A stretch of 49,134 nt of DNA from an uncultured Pseudoclavibacter sp. (GTDB taxonomy: Bacteria; Actinomycetota; Actinomycetes; Actinomycetales; Microbacteriaceae): the NCBI GenBank assembly GCA_946221025.1, contig CAMIMS010000009.1, positions 1-49,134 of the forward strand, in the 5' to 3' direction. Made by a program: the position numbers and the translations under genes. Each line of letters opens with the position of its first letter. The first letter of the stretch is position 1. The notes under the pieces were generated by a model. The model saw nothing but the letters and a program-made list of their open reading frames with translations. It ran no database searches and was not told the DNA's origin. This document shows, piece by piece, positions 15,336 through 24,927 of this stretch.

Positions 15336-17579
15336 CTAAGCCGGGCACACCTCGCCGATGCGGACCCCTTCGCTCAGCGACGCGGTCGAGCCGATGACGT
15401 AGCGCGCGTACGGCTGGATGCGAACGGATGTGCGCGCCACCGACTCCGGCAGGCAGGTCGGGTGCGAGAGCATGAGCGGGGCGCCCGCGACCGCAGCCGC
15501 GACACCACCGGTCAGCCCGTCCGGGAAGTTGTGGCCGGATGCGTAGTACGCGGCATTGCCAGGTGCACCGAACTCATCCGCGATCTGTGCCGATGTCTCG
15601 AATCGGTCGCGACCGGCAATGCGCGAGACGGATGCGATGCTCCGCAGTGACCGCTCAACTCCCTGCGATACCGATGCTTCTGACCCGGTGATGACGACGC
15701 GCGGGCTTCCTGCATTCTCAATGAAGCTGCGCACACCCGGGCTTGCCGATTGCGCGCCGCCGTTCACGAGCAGCATCGGCACACCCTGCCCTCCGGCCGC
15801 GGCGCCGGCGGCGAGCGCATCCGGGAAGTTCGCGCCCGTGGCGACGAACACGCTTTCGGGGCTGAGCCCATCCCATCCGTACCTGGCGATCTTCAGTGAC
15901 GTTTCGTAACGGTCGGCTCCGCCAATGCGAACCACCGACGCGCCGGGCTTGGCCTTTCGGCGCGCCTGTTCGGCGACCGCGTTGCTCACCGATGCGTCGG
16001 AGCCGATCACGATGATGCGCTCGGGCTGCAGCCTCGCGATTTCACTGGCGGTGATCTGCGGGAGGGAGTTGTTCGTGGCCAGCAGCATCGGTCCGCCTGA
16101 GCGCACCGCCAGCGGCGCCGCGGAGGCCGAATCGGCGAAGCTCTGACCGTTGGCGAGCACGACCGTTTGCACGCTCAACGGATTCGGGAATGTGTGTTGC
16201 GCGAGCGCGGCCGCGGTCGCGAATCGGTCACTCCCGGCGATGCGGTTTGCCGGATTCGGGTTCCGGTACGCGGCAACGATTGGCGCCATCTCATTCAGGC
16301 TTCGCGCGTTATCCGCGTTCGGCGTGCCCGACTTCACTCCCGGCCGCCCGACGAAATCAATGTTCGGGTTCGAGAACTGGAGCATGCGCGGGCACGGAGA
16401 CGACGGCTCGCAGTCGTAGGCCATGATCGAGCGCGCCACGCCCTTCACCTTGTGCGCATAGCTGTAGGTGAACGGCTTGTCTTCGGGCGTCGGCATGTCA
16501 TCGGCCGCGTGATGAGCTCCGAGGTTGTGGCCGAGCTCGTGCGCGAACGTGTACCTGCTCGTGCATCCGGGAACATACGCGCTCACCGAGTATGCAAAGT
16601 CAGCTTCCCCGTTCGAGTTGGGGATGTAGCCCGCGCCGCACCATGCCCGAAGCTCGGGCACAACGAGCGTCACCAGGTCGGCTCCGACCGACTCGCGAAG
16701 CAGGTTCAGCTGGCGGAGGTTCCCCACGCCGCGTCGCAGGTAGTCAAGGTCGGTCTGCAGGTTCACCGACTGCCGGTAGTTGACCGGGAGGATCGAGACC
16801 AGGTTCACGCGGATGTTCACACCGGAGTTGCGCATCGCGGTGTTCGTCTGCGCGATCTGCTGAGCGATGACCGAGCGCATGCCCGTTCCCATCGACGTGG
16901 GGTAGCCCGCGACCACGTCTATGGTCCAGTACCCGGCCTGCGGGAGCGCGGCCGGCTCGTTGGCGCCTCGAGGCGCCTGGTCATCGGGAACTGGGATCGC
17001 GTCGAAGGCTTCGCTCGGCTCGGGCAGCGCGGTCGAGTCGATGAGCTCAATTCGCACCGTTCCGGCAACCGGCTGCGTGATGTCGATCATGTTCTTGGAG
17101 CCATCGCTGATGTGTCCGCGAACGTCGTAGCTCCCGGACTCATTCTCCGTGAAGGTGATCGACACGCTCGGCCCTGCCGCCGACTCATCTGCGCTCTCGC
17201 CGGTGCCGATGATCTCGACCATCGTTCCCGTCGCATCGGCTTCGCGCGAGACCGCGATCTCCTCGCTCTTGACTCGCATCGACTGACCGTCAAAGACGCG
17301 CAGGCTGAGTTCTCGCTCGCCCGGCAGCTGCACGCGCGAACCGGCGGCTACCGACGAGATTTCACCGGGCGTGACGATGCCCTGCAGCGCTTGATCGGCG
17401 TCGAATACCGCATACCGGGTGCGAACCGCGTAGGGGTTCGCCTCGCCCTCATCGGTCGCGACAGTGTCGGCTGCGAACCAATCCTCATCCGGCGCGGCAA
17501 ATGCTGGCGTCAGCGTGATGAGGGCTGCGGTCACGGCGAAGATTGCCGCGGAGACGTTGAGGCGATAAAGCGCGTTCAA
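15336..17579 (-). CDS. Secreted M12-like zinc metallopeptidase with CW_binding_2 repeats (paralogue A)
   Basis: The 747-aa protein has a signal peptide (cleavage near AFA-AP, about residue 29) and an N-terminal region of ~200 residues. A metzincin domain follows with zinc motif HELGHNLGAHH (His 347, 351, 357; Glu 348) and Met-turn SIMAY (~386). Three cell-wall-binding type 2 repeats close the chain (RIAGSDRFATA, RIGGADRYETS, RIAGRDRFETS). It probably cleaves extracellular or wall proteins while held at the cell surface. The TTG start is supported by GGAAAG 7 nt upstream, an arrangement shared with the paralogue at 17846. Substrate unknown. Confidence 0.9.
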   Translation of the reverse strand: MNALYRLNVSAAIFAVTAALITLTPAFAAPDEDWFAADTVATDEGEANPYAVRTRYAVFDADQALQGIVTPGEISSVAAGSRVQLPGERELSLRVFDGQSMRVKSEEIAVSREADATGTMVEIIGTGESADESAAGPSVSITFTENESGSYDVRGHISDGSKNMIDITQPVAGTVRIELIDSTALPEPSEAFDAIPVPDDQAPRGANEPAALPQAGYWTIDVVAGYPTSMGTGMRSVIAQQIAQTNTAMRNSGVNIRVNLVSILPVNYRQSVNLQTDLDYLRRGVGNLRQLNLLRESVGADLVTLVVPELRAWCGAGYIPNSNGEADFAYSVSAYVPGCTSRYTFAHELGHNLGAHHAADDMPTPEDKPFTYSYAHKVKGVARSIMAYDCEPSSPCPRMLQFSNPNIDFVGRPGVKSGTPNADNARSLNEMAPIVAAYRNPNPANRIAGSDRFATAAALAQHTFPNPLSVQTVVLANGQSFADSASAAPLAVRSGGPMLLATNNSLPQITASEIARLQPERIIVIGSDASVSNAVAEQARRKAKPGASVVRIGGADRYETSLKIARYGWDGLSPESVFVATGANFPDALAAGAAAGGQGVPMLLVNGGAQSASPGVRSFIENAGSPRVVITGSEASVSQGVERSLRSIASVSRIAGRDRFETSAQIADEFGAPGNAAYYASGHNFPDGLTGGVAAAVAGAPLMLSHPTCLPESVARTSVRIQPYARYVIGSTASLSEGVRIGEVCPA

Positions 17580-17845
17580 ACCGAGACTTTCCGAGGTCGA
17601 GTTCGTGCTGGTGGCCGTCAGCGGGTCGACCCGGAGTTGCGCAGCGATAAGTCACACAACGCGTCGGTCAGGTATCCGCCGGCGAGAGGGCCCCAGGCAC
17701 ACACCGCGCGCGATGAACCCCCGAGTCCGCAACGATACGCGACAAATCCGGAACGCGTCAGGGGGTACGCCGCGGTACGCACCCCGGGCGAACCGGTTCG
17801 CGCCGACCTGCCACGCGGTGTACTGCTCACCACGGGCAGCCGCCC

Positions 17846-20086
17846 CTATGCCGCGCAGATCTCACCCACGCGCACCCCTTCGGTGAGCGTCGGGGTTCCT
17901 CCGAGCACAAACCGCTGACTGGGCTGGATGCGAATGACGACCACGGCCACCGGCTCCGGCAGGCAGGTTTGGCGTGCAAGCACGAGCGGTGCCCGGTTGA
18001 ACGCCGCGGCGACCCCGCCGGTCAGCCCATCCGGGAAGTTCATGCCGGAGGCGATGTAAACCCGGCCCTGGAAGGTGCTGTAGTTCGCCGCGATCATCGC
18101 CGAGGTCTCAAAGCGGTCCGCGCCCGCGTATCGCTCGACGCTCGTGAGGCGGCTGAGCGTTCGTTCAATGCCGAACGACACCGACGCGTCTGAACCGGTG
18201 ATGATGACCTTGCGTGCTCCGCCGCGCTGAAGGAAGGTCTGCGTGCGGCTGGAAATCGAATCCGCTGTGCCGTGCACGAGCAGCATCGGCATGTTCTGCG
18301 TGCCGGCAGCAGCACCCGCGGCAAGCGCGTCGGGGAAGTTCGACCCGGTGGCCATGAAGACAGTGCCAAGGGACATTCCGCTCCATCCGTACTCGGCAAT
18401 CTTCAGCGACGTTTCGTAGCGATCGACGCCACCGATTCGCACAATCGTCGCGCCGGGGGATGCGGCCCGCAGCTGTTCGACGACCGCCTCACCGACAGAC
18501 GCTTCTGAGCCGATCACGATGATGCGTTCCGGGCGCAAGCGCGCGACTTCGTTCGCGGTCACCCGCGGCAGTGACCACTGCTGGGTCAGCAGGAGGGGTG
18601 CGCCGAGCCGGACACCCAGGGGCGCCGCTGACGCCGAGTCGGCGTAACTTCCTCCGTTGGCCACCATCACCGCTCGCACGGTGCGCGGGTTCGCGAACGC
18701 ATGCTGCGAGATCGCTGCGGCTGTCGCGAACCGGTCACTCCCGGCGATTCGGGATGAAGGAACGGGCGTGCCGTATGCCGCGACGATCGGCGCCATGTTG
18801 TTGAGGCTTCGGGCGTTGTCGTTCGTGCGGGTGCCTGAGCGCACGCCCGGGTGACCCAGAAAGTCGAGGTTCGGGTTCGAGAACTGCAGCAGGCGCGGAC
18901 AGTTCGCCTGCGGCTTGCAGTCGTACGACATGAGGCTTCGCGCAACACCGTTGACCTTGTGGCCATAGCTGTAGTCGAACGGCCAGTTGTAGAGCTGATC
19001 GTCATCATCGCGGGCGTGGTGGGCGCCGAGGTTGTGACCAATCTCGTGCGAGAAGGAGTATTTGCCGGTGCATTGGTTGTCGTAGGCGCTCACCGAGAAG
19101 CCGTAGTCGCGGTGGCCGCGCGAGTGGGGGAGGTAACCGACTCCGCACGCGCCGAGCGCCCGAGGCACCATCAGCGCGACGAGGTCCGCGCCGACCGTGT
19201 CGCGCATGAGCGTGAGGGGTCGCACACCGCCAAGGCCCTTGCGCATATTGTCGAGGTCCTTCGAGAGGGTGTACTCCTGCTGGTAGTCGAGCGCGATCGT
19301 GGCGACCAGGTTCACGCGAATATTCACGCCGGAGTTTCGCATCGCGGTATTGGTTTGACCGACCTGCTGGGCGATAACGGACTTCATTTGCGACCCCATG
19401 GATGCGGGGTACCCGGCGACGAGATCGATCGTCCAGTAGCCGCTATCGGGCATGGGAAGCGGTTCCGAAGGCGCGTCATCCTCCGTGATCGGGGGCGCGG
19501 GAATCGCATCCGACCCTTCGTCGGCTGGAGGCGCGTTCGTCGTGTCGACCTCATCGATTTGAGCGGTGCCGGGTCCGGCCTGCGTGATGTTGACCGCCTC
19601 GCTGCTGGTATCGCCGATGTGGGCGCGCAGTTCATATTCGCCCGACTCATTCGGGGTGAACGTGATTGAGCTAGAACCGCCCGCCTCAGCTGGGTCAGCG
19701 GAGATCACATCCCCAATGGCTTCAACGACCGCACCGGACTCATCCGCCGGTTGGGTAATGGCGATTTCAGCCACGTTGATTTCAACCTGGCGATCGTTGA
19801 ACAATTTCAGATTCAGGGACGAATCGCGCTGCACTTCAACGCGAGTACCCGGGGCAACGGCGGCGACCTCTTCGGGGGTGACGAGCTGCTGCATTGCCTG
19901 TTCTGCGTCGAACGAGGCGTAGCGGGTGCGCACCGAATACGGACTGTCTTCGCCGTTCTCGGCAGCCGGAGCGTCGCTGACAAACCATTCGTCGGCAGGC
20001 GCGGCGAGGGCCGGGGTGGGGGCCAATGGCGCAGCGCAGATTGCGGCAATTGCCGAAGTAACGATGAGGCGTGAGTGGGGGATCAC
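17846..20086 (-). CDS. Secreted M12-like zinc metallopeptidase with CW_binding_2 repeats (paralogue B)
   Basis: From GTG 20086 the product is 746 aa, almost exactly the size of paralogue A, with the same order: signal peptide ending ALAAPADEW, N-terminal region, zinc motif HEIGHNLGAHH, Met-turn SLMSY, three CW_binding_2 repeats (RIAGSDRFATA, RIGGVDRYETS, RYAGADRFETS) and the same end (VGEICAA versus VGEVCPA). An open frame to 20206 exists, but the shared GGAAAG-N7-start context favours 20086. The two genes are a tandem duplication 266 bp apart. Confidence 0.88.
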   Translation of the reverse strand: MIPHSRLIVTSAIAAICAAPLAPTPALAAPADEWFVSDAPAAENGEDSPYSVRTRYASFDAEQAMQQLVTPEEVAAVAPGTRVEVQRDSSLNLKLFNDRQVEINVAEIAITQPADESGAVVEAIGDVISADPAEAGGSSSITFTPNESGEYELRAHIGDTSSEAVNITQAGPGTAQIDEVDTTNAPPADEGSDAIPAPPITEDDAPSEPLPMPDSGYWTIDLVAGYPASMGSQMKSVIAQQVGQTNTAMRNSGVNIRVNLVATIALDYQQEYTLSKDLDNMRKGLGGVRPLTLMRDTVGADLVALMVPRALGACGVGYLPHSRGHRDYGFSVSAYDNQCTGKYSFSHEIGHNLGAHHARDDDDQLYNWPFDYSYGHKVNGVARSLMSYDCKPQANCPRLLQFSNPNLDFLGHPGVRSGTRTNDNARSLNNMAPIVAAYGTPVPSSRIAGSDRFATAAAISQHAFANPRTVRAVMVANGGSYADSASAAPLGVRLGAPLLLTQQWSLPRVTANEVARLRPERIIVIGSEASVGEAVVEQLRAASPGATIVRIGGVDRYETSLKIAEYGWSGMSLGTVFMATGSNFPDALAAGAAAGTQNMPMLLVHGTADSISSRTQTFLQRGGARKVIITGSDASVSFGIERTLSRLTSVERYAGADRFETSAMIAANYSTFQGRVYIASGMNFPDGLTGGVAAAFNRAPLVLARQTCLPEPVAVVVIRIQPSQRFVLGGTPTLTEGVRVGEICAA

Positions 20087-20418
20087 AGCCGAACTTTCCG
20101 AATTTTTAGGCGTGCTGGTATTTCTTCCAACGCAAGCCGCCCGAATATTCGGCGCATCACGTATGACGCGTCTTCTCTGCACGGTCATCCGCTGGGCGAG
20201 CATCAATGTTTGCTCACGTCAATATTATGAACCGACGGTAAACAGTGCACAACATCAGATGGGCTATTTACGATAACGATTAGATTGCAGTTACAAGCCT
20301 TTGGATTGTGGCGTCAGCTCATCCTGTGCTATAAACGGAGGTTTTCGCGGTTGCTGCAAGACGGGCTCGTCATGCGCAGATGCACCGGCCGGCCGGAACG
20401 AAACCGCATGCATCCGGG
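20087..20418. promoter_or_regulatory. AT-rich upstream region of metallopeptidase B, with a possible promoter
   Basis: This 332-bp gene-free stretch is clearly richer in A/T than its neighbours (for example CGAATATTCG and TATTTACGATAACGATTAG). On the minus strand TTGTGC (20252-20247) and TAATAT (20227-20222) are 19 nt apart, a possible but slightly long-spaced promoter. The palindrome CGAATATTCG at about 20150-20159 could be an operator. No gene is visible. Confidence 0.4.
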
Positions 20419-21417
20419 CTACCGTTCGAGCAGCTCCCGCACCGCACGCTCCGCCCGGGCCTGACCGCGGCCACCGTCGCCCACGCCCACCGCATCCTTC
20501 GGATCAATTGTCTTGCCCTCGCGGTACCGAGCAATCACGCGCGGGTCGATGTATGAGGAACGCGCCACCGTCGGCGTATTCCCGAGGTAATCGGCGACGG
20601 TAACGGCAGCCTCGCGAATCGCCCGCTTTTTCGATGCTTCACTCACGCCGGCCTCTTCGGTGAGCGCCAGCGAGCACGCTGCACGCACGGTCGCGTGCCA
20701 CGTTCGGAAATCTTTTGCTGTGAATTCCCCGTCAAAGAGCCCAGCGAGATATTCGTTCACATCGGCCGCTTCGAGGTTTCGCCACGTCGTTCCATCGCGA
20801 TAGGCGAGCAAACGCTTCCCGCCGTGTCGGCGCCGCATCGTGCCGAGGGCAGCGAGCACATCGTTATCCGTCACTTCAATGGCATGCTCGACGCCCGATT
20901 TCCCGACGAATGCGAACAGCATCGTGTCGCCGCGCTGATGCACATGGCGACGTTCCAGAGTCGTCAACCCGTAGGTGCCGTTCTCTTCGCCCGATGCCGA
21001 CCCGCCAACGCGAAAGCAGCCGAGGTCAATCAGCCGAAACGCCGTCGCGCAGGCACGCTCAAGCGGCATCCCATCCTGATCGAGGTCGTGTCGCACGCGG
21101 CGGCGAGCGGTCGGCATGCGCTCGGCGACATCGAGCACCCGCCGGAACTTGGCCTTGCCCCGGCGCTCGGTCCACTCCTCGTGGTAGAGGTACTGGCGCC
21201 GACCCGCCTCGTCCGTGCCGACCGCCTGCAGGTGGCCGTCCCCGTACCGGCAAATCCACACGTCCTCCCAGGCCGGAGGAATGACCAGCGCCTTCACACG
21301 CTCAACCTCGAGCCCCGTGAGCCGCTCGCCGCGCTCATCCAGGTACGTGAATCCCTTGCCCGATCGCTTCCTCGTGTACCCGGGCTGGGAAGCGTTTACC
21401 CGCCGAAGCCGAGCCAT
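20419..21417 (-). CDS. DNA topoisomerase IB (poxvirus-like)
   Basis: The 332-aa enzyme relaxes supercoils by transient single-strand cleavage. Visible features are the N-terminal strand domain (GKGFTYLDERGERL, ALVIPPAWEDVWICR), catalytic-domain motifs CFRVGGSASGEENGTYGLTT and KDFRTWHATV, and nucleophile Tyr in SSYIDPRVIARY. It starts 9 nt after the helicase stop. No Shine-Dalgarno is seen; TAGCAT lies 6 nt before the ATG (21424-21429) but includes the helicase stop codon TAG, so leaderless initiation and coupled translation are both possible. Confidence 0.93.
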   Translation of the reverse strand: MARLRRVNASQPGYTRKRSGKGFTYLDERGERLTGLEVERVKALVIPPAWEDVWICRYGDGHLQAVGTDEAGRRQYLYHEEWTERRGKAKFRRVLDVAERMPTARRRVRHDLDQDGMPLERACATAFRLIDLGCFRVGGSASGEENGTYGLTTLERRHVHQRGDTMLFAFVGKSGVEHAIEVTDNDVLAALGTMRRRHGGKRLLAYRDGTTWRNLEAADVNEYLAGLFDGEFTAKDFRTWHATVRAACSLALTEEAGVSEASKKRAIREAAVTVADYLGNTPTVARSSYIDPRVIARYREGKTIDPKDAVGVGDGGRGQARAERAVRELLER

Positions 21418-21426
21418 GCTCGAATG

Positions 21427-22731
21427 CTACGCCCGCGTGGCCGGTGCGGACTCGCGTTTGGCTGCGGACACGGTCTGCATGAACCGCAGCACGTCCCGGT
21501 CGACGATGATGTCGGCCGGTACGAGGGGGCGCGCCAGGTGCAGACCCTCAAGCGAACGGATGCGTGAGAGCGCCACGTAGGTTTGGCCCGGGCTGAACGC
21601 GCGCTGTCCCAGGTCGACGATGGCGCGATCATAGGTTTTGCCCTGCGATTTGTGGATCGTGACTGCCCAGGCAAGCCGCAGCGGAAACTGCGTGAACTCC
21701 CCCACGACCTCGCGGCTGAGCTCTTTCGTGAACGGCGAGTACGAATACTTCAGCTTCTCCCACACGAGCGGCTCGACCTCGTGCTCCTCACCGTCGACTT
21801 CCACATACACGGTGCGGTCAATTCGCGTGACGTCGCCGATGCTGCCGTTCACCCACCGCCCGTCCGGGTCGTTTCGAAGGAACATCACCTGGGCGCCGAC
21901 CTTGAGGTTCAACTCCTCATCCGCCGGGTAGTTGCGCTCTCCCCCGAAGTCACCGGTGATTTCCGCCGTTGCCGTCATCGCCGAGCCCGGCAGCGCATCC
22001 AGGCGCTTCGCGTTGATCTGCGTCACGCGGTCGTTGCGCGTGGCGAGGGTGATCGCACCATCGTCGGGAGCGGGCCGGGCCCCGACGGAGTTCAGCCGCT
22101 CGGCCATTTCAGCTGTGACCTGCCCGTAGCGAACCCCGTTCAGGATGCGGCGAAACTCATCGTCGTGCTGGCGGTGAATCTCTTTCAGCGCGTAGATGCG
22201 CAGATCGGTTTCTCGCCACACATTCGCATCGAAGAACCAGTTCGATCGGTAGCGGTCTTCGAGATAGGCCCGTTCATCCGGATCCCTCGCCGGTACGGGC
22301 GAGAGCTGGAACGGATCACCGAACATGACCACCTGACACCCGCCGAACGCCTCGGCGGGGCGTTGCCTCGCCTGGCGCAGCGACCGGTCGATCGCATCCA
22401 TGAGGTCGGCCGAGACCATCGACACCTCATCGAGCACGAGCGTGTCGATGCGCGAGAGGAGCTTTCGCACGTCGCTCGGCTGCTCGATCGCGCCATCGCC
22501 GATCACACCGATCGGCAATTTGAACAGCGAGTGGATGGTCTGTCCGCCAACGTTCAGAGCGGCAACGCCGGTGGGCGCTGCGATGACCAGCTGCTTGGAG
22601 GTGTTCCACGACAGGTGGTTCAGCAGCGTCGACTTTCCGGTTCCGGCGCGTCCGGTGACGAACAGGTTGTCGGTCGTCGTTTCGATGGCGTCGAACACCG
22701 CCTGCTGTTCGGCGGTGAGGGTGATGGTCAT
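21427..22731 (-). CDS. Pif1-like ATP-dependent DNA helicase (SF1B)
   Basis: The 434-aa helicase has Walker A VTGRAGTGKSTLL, motif Ia AAPTGVAALNVGGQTIHSLF, Walker B LVLDEVSMV, motif III MFGDPFQLSPV and a C-terminal UvrD-like motif (WAVTIHKSQGKTYDRAIVDL, FSPGQTYVALSR). Pif1 family enzymes unwind DNA 5'-3' and resolve G-quadruplexes or stalled forks. Its ATG overlaps the CopD-CtaG stop (ATGA), and topoisomerase IB follows at once, so two DNA-topology enzymes share a transcript. Confidence 0.92.
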   Translation of the reverse strand: MTITLTAEQQAVFDAIETTTDNLFVTGRAGTGKSTLLNHLSWNTSKQLVIAAPTGVAALNVGGQTIHSLFKLPIGVIGDGAIEQPSDVRKLLSRIDTLVLDEVSMVSADLMDAIDRSLRQARQRPAEAFGGCQVVMFGDPFQLSPVPARDPDERAYLEDRYRSNWFFDANVWRETDLRIYALKEIHRQHDDEFRRILNGVRYGQVTAEMAERLNSVGARPAPDDGAITLATRNDRVTQINAKRLDALPGSAMTATAEITGDFGGERNYPADEELNLKVGAQVMFLRNDPDGRWVNGSIGDVTRIDRTVYVEVDGEEHEVEPLVWEKLKYSYSPFTKELSREVVGEFTQFPLRLAWAVTIHKSQGKTYDRAIVDLGQRAFSPGQTYVALSRIRSLEGLHLARPLVPADIIVDRDVLRFMQTVSAAKRESAPATRA

Positions 22732-24818
22732 GCGTCACCGGCCTCGCGCGCGGCCATGGCGCGCAACTGCGCGTTATACGCCTCGAGCTCCGCGTCGCCG
22801 TGCGTATCTACGCGCTCATCGCGGCGCTTGGCGGCCTTCGAATCTTTGCGCGACCACTGCACCGCGACGATCACCGCGAGAATCACCGTCGGGAACTCGC
22901 CAAGCCCCCACGCCCAGGCACCGCCGATCTGTTGATCCTCGATCGCGCTCGGCCCCCATTCACGCCCCATCGCGCCGAACCAGTCCGCGACGAGCAGGCT
23001 CGTGCCCGACATGACGCTCAGGCCGAAGAATGCGTGGAAGGTCATCACCAGCACGAGCGAGATGAGTCGAAGCGGGTACTGCACGCGCTGCACCGGGTCT
23101 GCGCCCACGAGGGATGAGGCAAAGAGGTACCCGACGATGAGAAAGTCGGCGACCATCCACATATGCCCCACGTGGTCGACCTCGGCCCAGCGAAGCAGCG
23201 GCGTGTAGTAGAACACGAGCATCGAGATCGCGAACATGATGCTCGCCACGATCGGGTGGGTGATGAATTTGCCCCACTTCGAGTGCACCGCCAGAAGCGC
23301 CCACTCGCGACCGCCCATCGAGCCGTCTTTTCGGGGCTTCACGGCGCGAAGCAGCAGCGAGATCGGCGATGAGAGCGCGAGGAAAATCGGGATGATCATC
23401 GCCAGGAACATGTGCTGAATCATGTGGAAGCTGAACATGAACTTGCCGTAGACCACGAGCCCACCGTTCACGAGCCACAGCAGCGTCACCATCCCGCTGA
23501 CGAACGAGATCGTGCGACCAAGCGGCCACTCATCGCCACGTTTGGCGAGACGGCGAACACCGGCGACGTAGAAGAAGATCCCGAGCAGGCACACGAGCGT
23601 CCAGACCGGGTCGAATCGCCATTCGGTGAACAGGCGCGTGAACGTGAACTCCGGCGGATGCATCTCGCCGGTGAGAATCTGCGCCGGTGTCGGGTTCGCA
23701 ATCTCATCCGCCGTGAGTTGAGGAACCGGGGTCGGGGTTCGGCCGAGGGCACCGGCCAGGCCCGCGACAAACCCCATGATGGCGAGCTCGGCGACAACGA
23801 GCGTCATCATGCGGCGCGTGATTGAGCCGCCCGCGGCCGCATCCGCCCGCATCCGATCGATGACCCTGCGGCGCTGGATCGCCCCGAACACGCCGAGGAT
23901 GAGAATGCCGATGGTTTTGAGCATGAGAATCGAGCCGTATCCGGTCGCGTATCCCTCAGGGCCCCCGACGTTCAGCCAGGCGGAGATCTCGCCGGATGCG
24001 AACACGACGATGAAACTCAGAAGCGCGAGGGTCGAATACCGCTCGATCGAGTTCAGCCGCTCCGCTTCACTCATGAAGCGAGCGAGCACGCAGAACACGA
24101 TGAGTCCACCGAGCCACACGGCCGCGCCGGTGTAGTGCAGGGTGAGACTCCCGACGGCCGTTTCGTGATTGGCGGCACCGGCCGCGTGCCCCTGTGCGGC
24201 GAGCGGCCACAGGCACAGCAGCGCCCAGATGGTCGTGAGCCCGACGCCCCACTTTGAGCGCGCGGCAGCGGCGAACATTGACAGGAGCACGACCATGCCG
24301 AGCGCCATCATCCAGTTCAGGCCCATCTCAATCTCGGTGATGAAGAACCAGAGTTGCCGACCGAACTGCTCGTCGGCGCTCAGCGGAATGTTCGTGATCT
24401 GCAGGAAGGTGAGCAGGAACGCGATCGCGGTGACGATCACCCACGCCGCGGCACTGCCAGCGGCGAGATTCATCGCGAGTTCGAACACGCGGGATTGGCG
24501 GGGCAGTACCCACGAAGCGAATACGAGCGCGCCGATTGTGACCGCCGCCGTGATGTTCCAGAGGGTGCGCGCGACCGGCACACCGATCATGACCGCGCGG
24601 CCCGGGTCGGCAACGGGAAGCGCCTTCGCTCCCCCACCGATCGCGAGCGCGACCGCGAGCCCGGCAACTGCGAGCAGCACGAGCACGACCGGCCCGGCGA
24701 GCATTGCTCGAGACACGATGGCGGGCACACGCTCACCCGAAGGTGCCTGCGAAGCGGCCCCGGCCTGCTCGTCGCGCGCTTCGGTGTTGGACGTTCGCGA
24801 AGGGGAGGAGGTGACCAT
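22728..24818 (-). CDS. CopD-CtaG fusion: copper transport / cytochrome c oxidase assembly protein
   Basis: The 696-aa polytopic membrane protein (about 14 helices) has an N-terminal CopD-like half with a HYTGAAVWLGGLIVF helix. A C-terminal CtaG_2 (caa3-type) half follows, with His-rich helices such as FHMIQHMFLAMI, VGHMWMVADF and MTFHAFFGLS. In actinobacteria this fusion is linked to copper delivery to cytochrome oxidase. It is coupled to the helicase gene downstream, a functionally unexpected neighbour. TAGGCT lies 9 nt before the ATG; no Shine-Dalgarno is obvious. Confidence 0.9.
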   Translation of the reverse strand: MVTSSPSRTSNTEARDEQAGAASQAPSGERVPAIVSRAMLAGPVVLVLLAVAGLAVALAIGGGAKALPVADPGRAVMIGVPVARTLWNITAAVTIGALVFASWVLPRQSRVFELAMNLAAGSAAAWVIVTAIAFLLTFLQITNIPLSADEQFGRQLWFFITEIEMGLNWMMALGMVVLLSMFAAAARSKWGVGLTTIWALLCLWPLAAQGHAAGAANHETAVGSLTLHYTGAAVWLGGLIVFCVLARFMSEAERLNSIERYSTLALLSFIVVFASGEISAWLNVGGPEGYATGYGSILMLKTIGILILGVFGAIQRRRVIDRMRADAAAGGSITRRMMTLVVAELAIMGFVAGLAGALGRTPTPVPQLTADEIANPTPAQILTGEMHPPEFTFTRLFTEWRFDPVWTLVCLLGIFFYVAGVRRLAKRGDEWPLGRTISFVSGMVTLLWLVNGGLVVYGKFMFSFHMIQHMFLAMIIPIFLALSSPISLLLRAVKPRKDGSMGGREWALLAVHSKWGKFITHPIVASIMFAISMLVFYYTPLLRWAEVDHVGHMWMVADFLIVGYLFASSLVGADPVQRVQYPLRLISLVLVMTFHAFFGLSVMSGTSLLVADWFGAMGREWGPSAIEDQQIGGAWAWGLGEFPTVILAVIVAVQWSRKDSKAAKRRDERVDTHGDAELEAYNAQLRAMAAREAGDA

Positions 24819-24886
24819 GGCCGTGCCAGCCTACGGTGCACCGCTCCCCCGTGCCTCGCGAAGAGCGCCGGCGCCCCGAAACGAGA

Positions 24887-24915
24887 AAGCGGCGAGCCCG
24901 AGGGACTCGCCGCTT
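24887..24915 (-). terminator. Hairpin terminator after HU
   Basis: AAGCGGCGAG (24887-24896) pairs perfectly with CTCGCCGCTT (24906-24915) over a 9-nt loop and is bounded by T/A-rich ends. It lies 13 nt beyond the HU stop and before the CopD-CtaG start. Confidence 0.75.
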
Positions 24916-24927
24916 TTCGACGCGTGA

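Noticed and set aside
16167..17918. 583-aa plus-strand open frame opposite metallopeptidase A
   Set aside because: Low-information Arg/His/Val-rich translation antisense to a gene with signal peptide, zinc motif and repeats.
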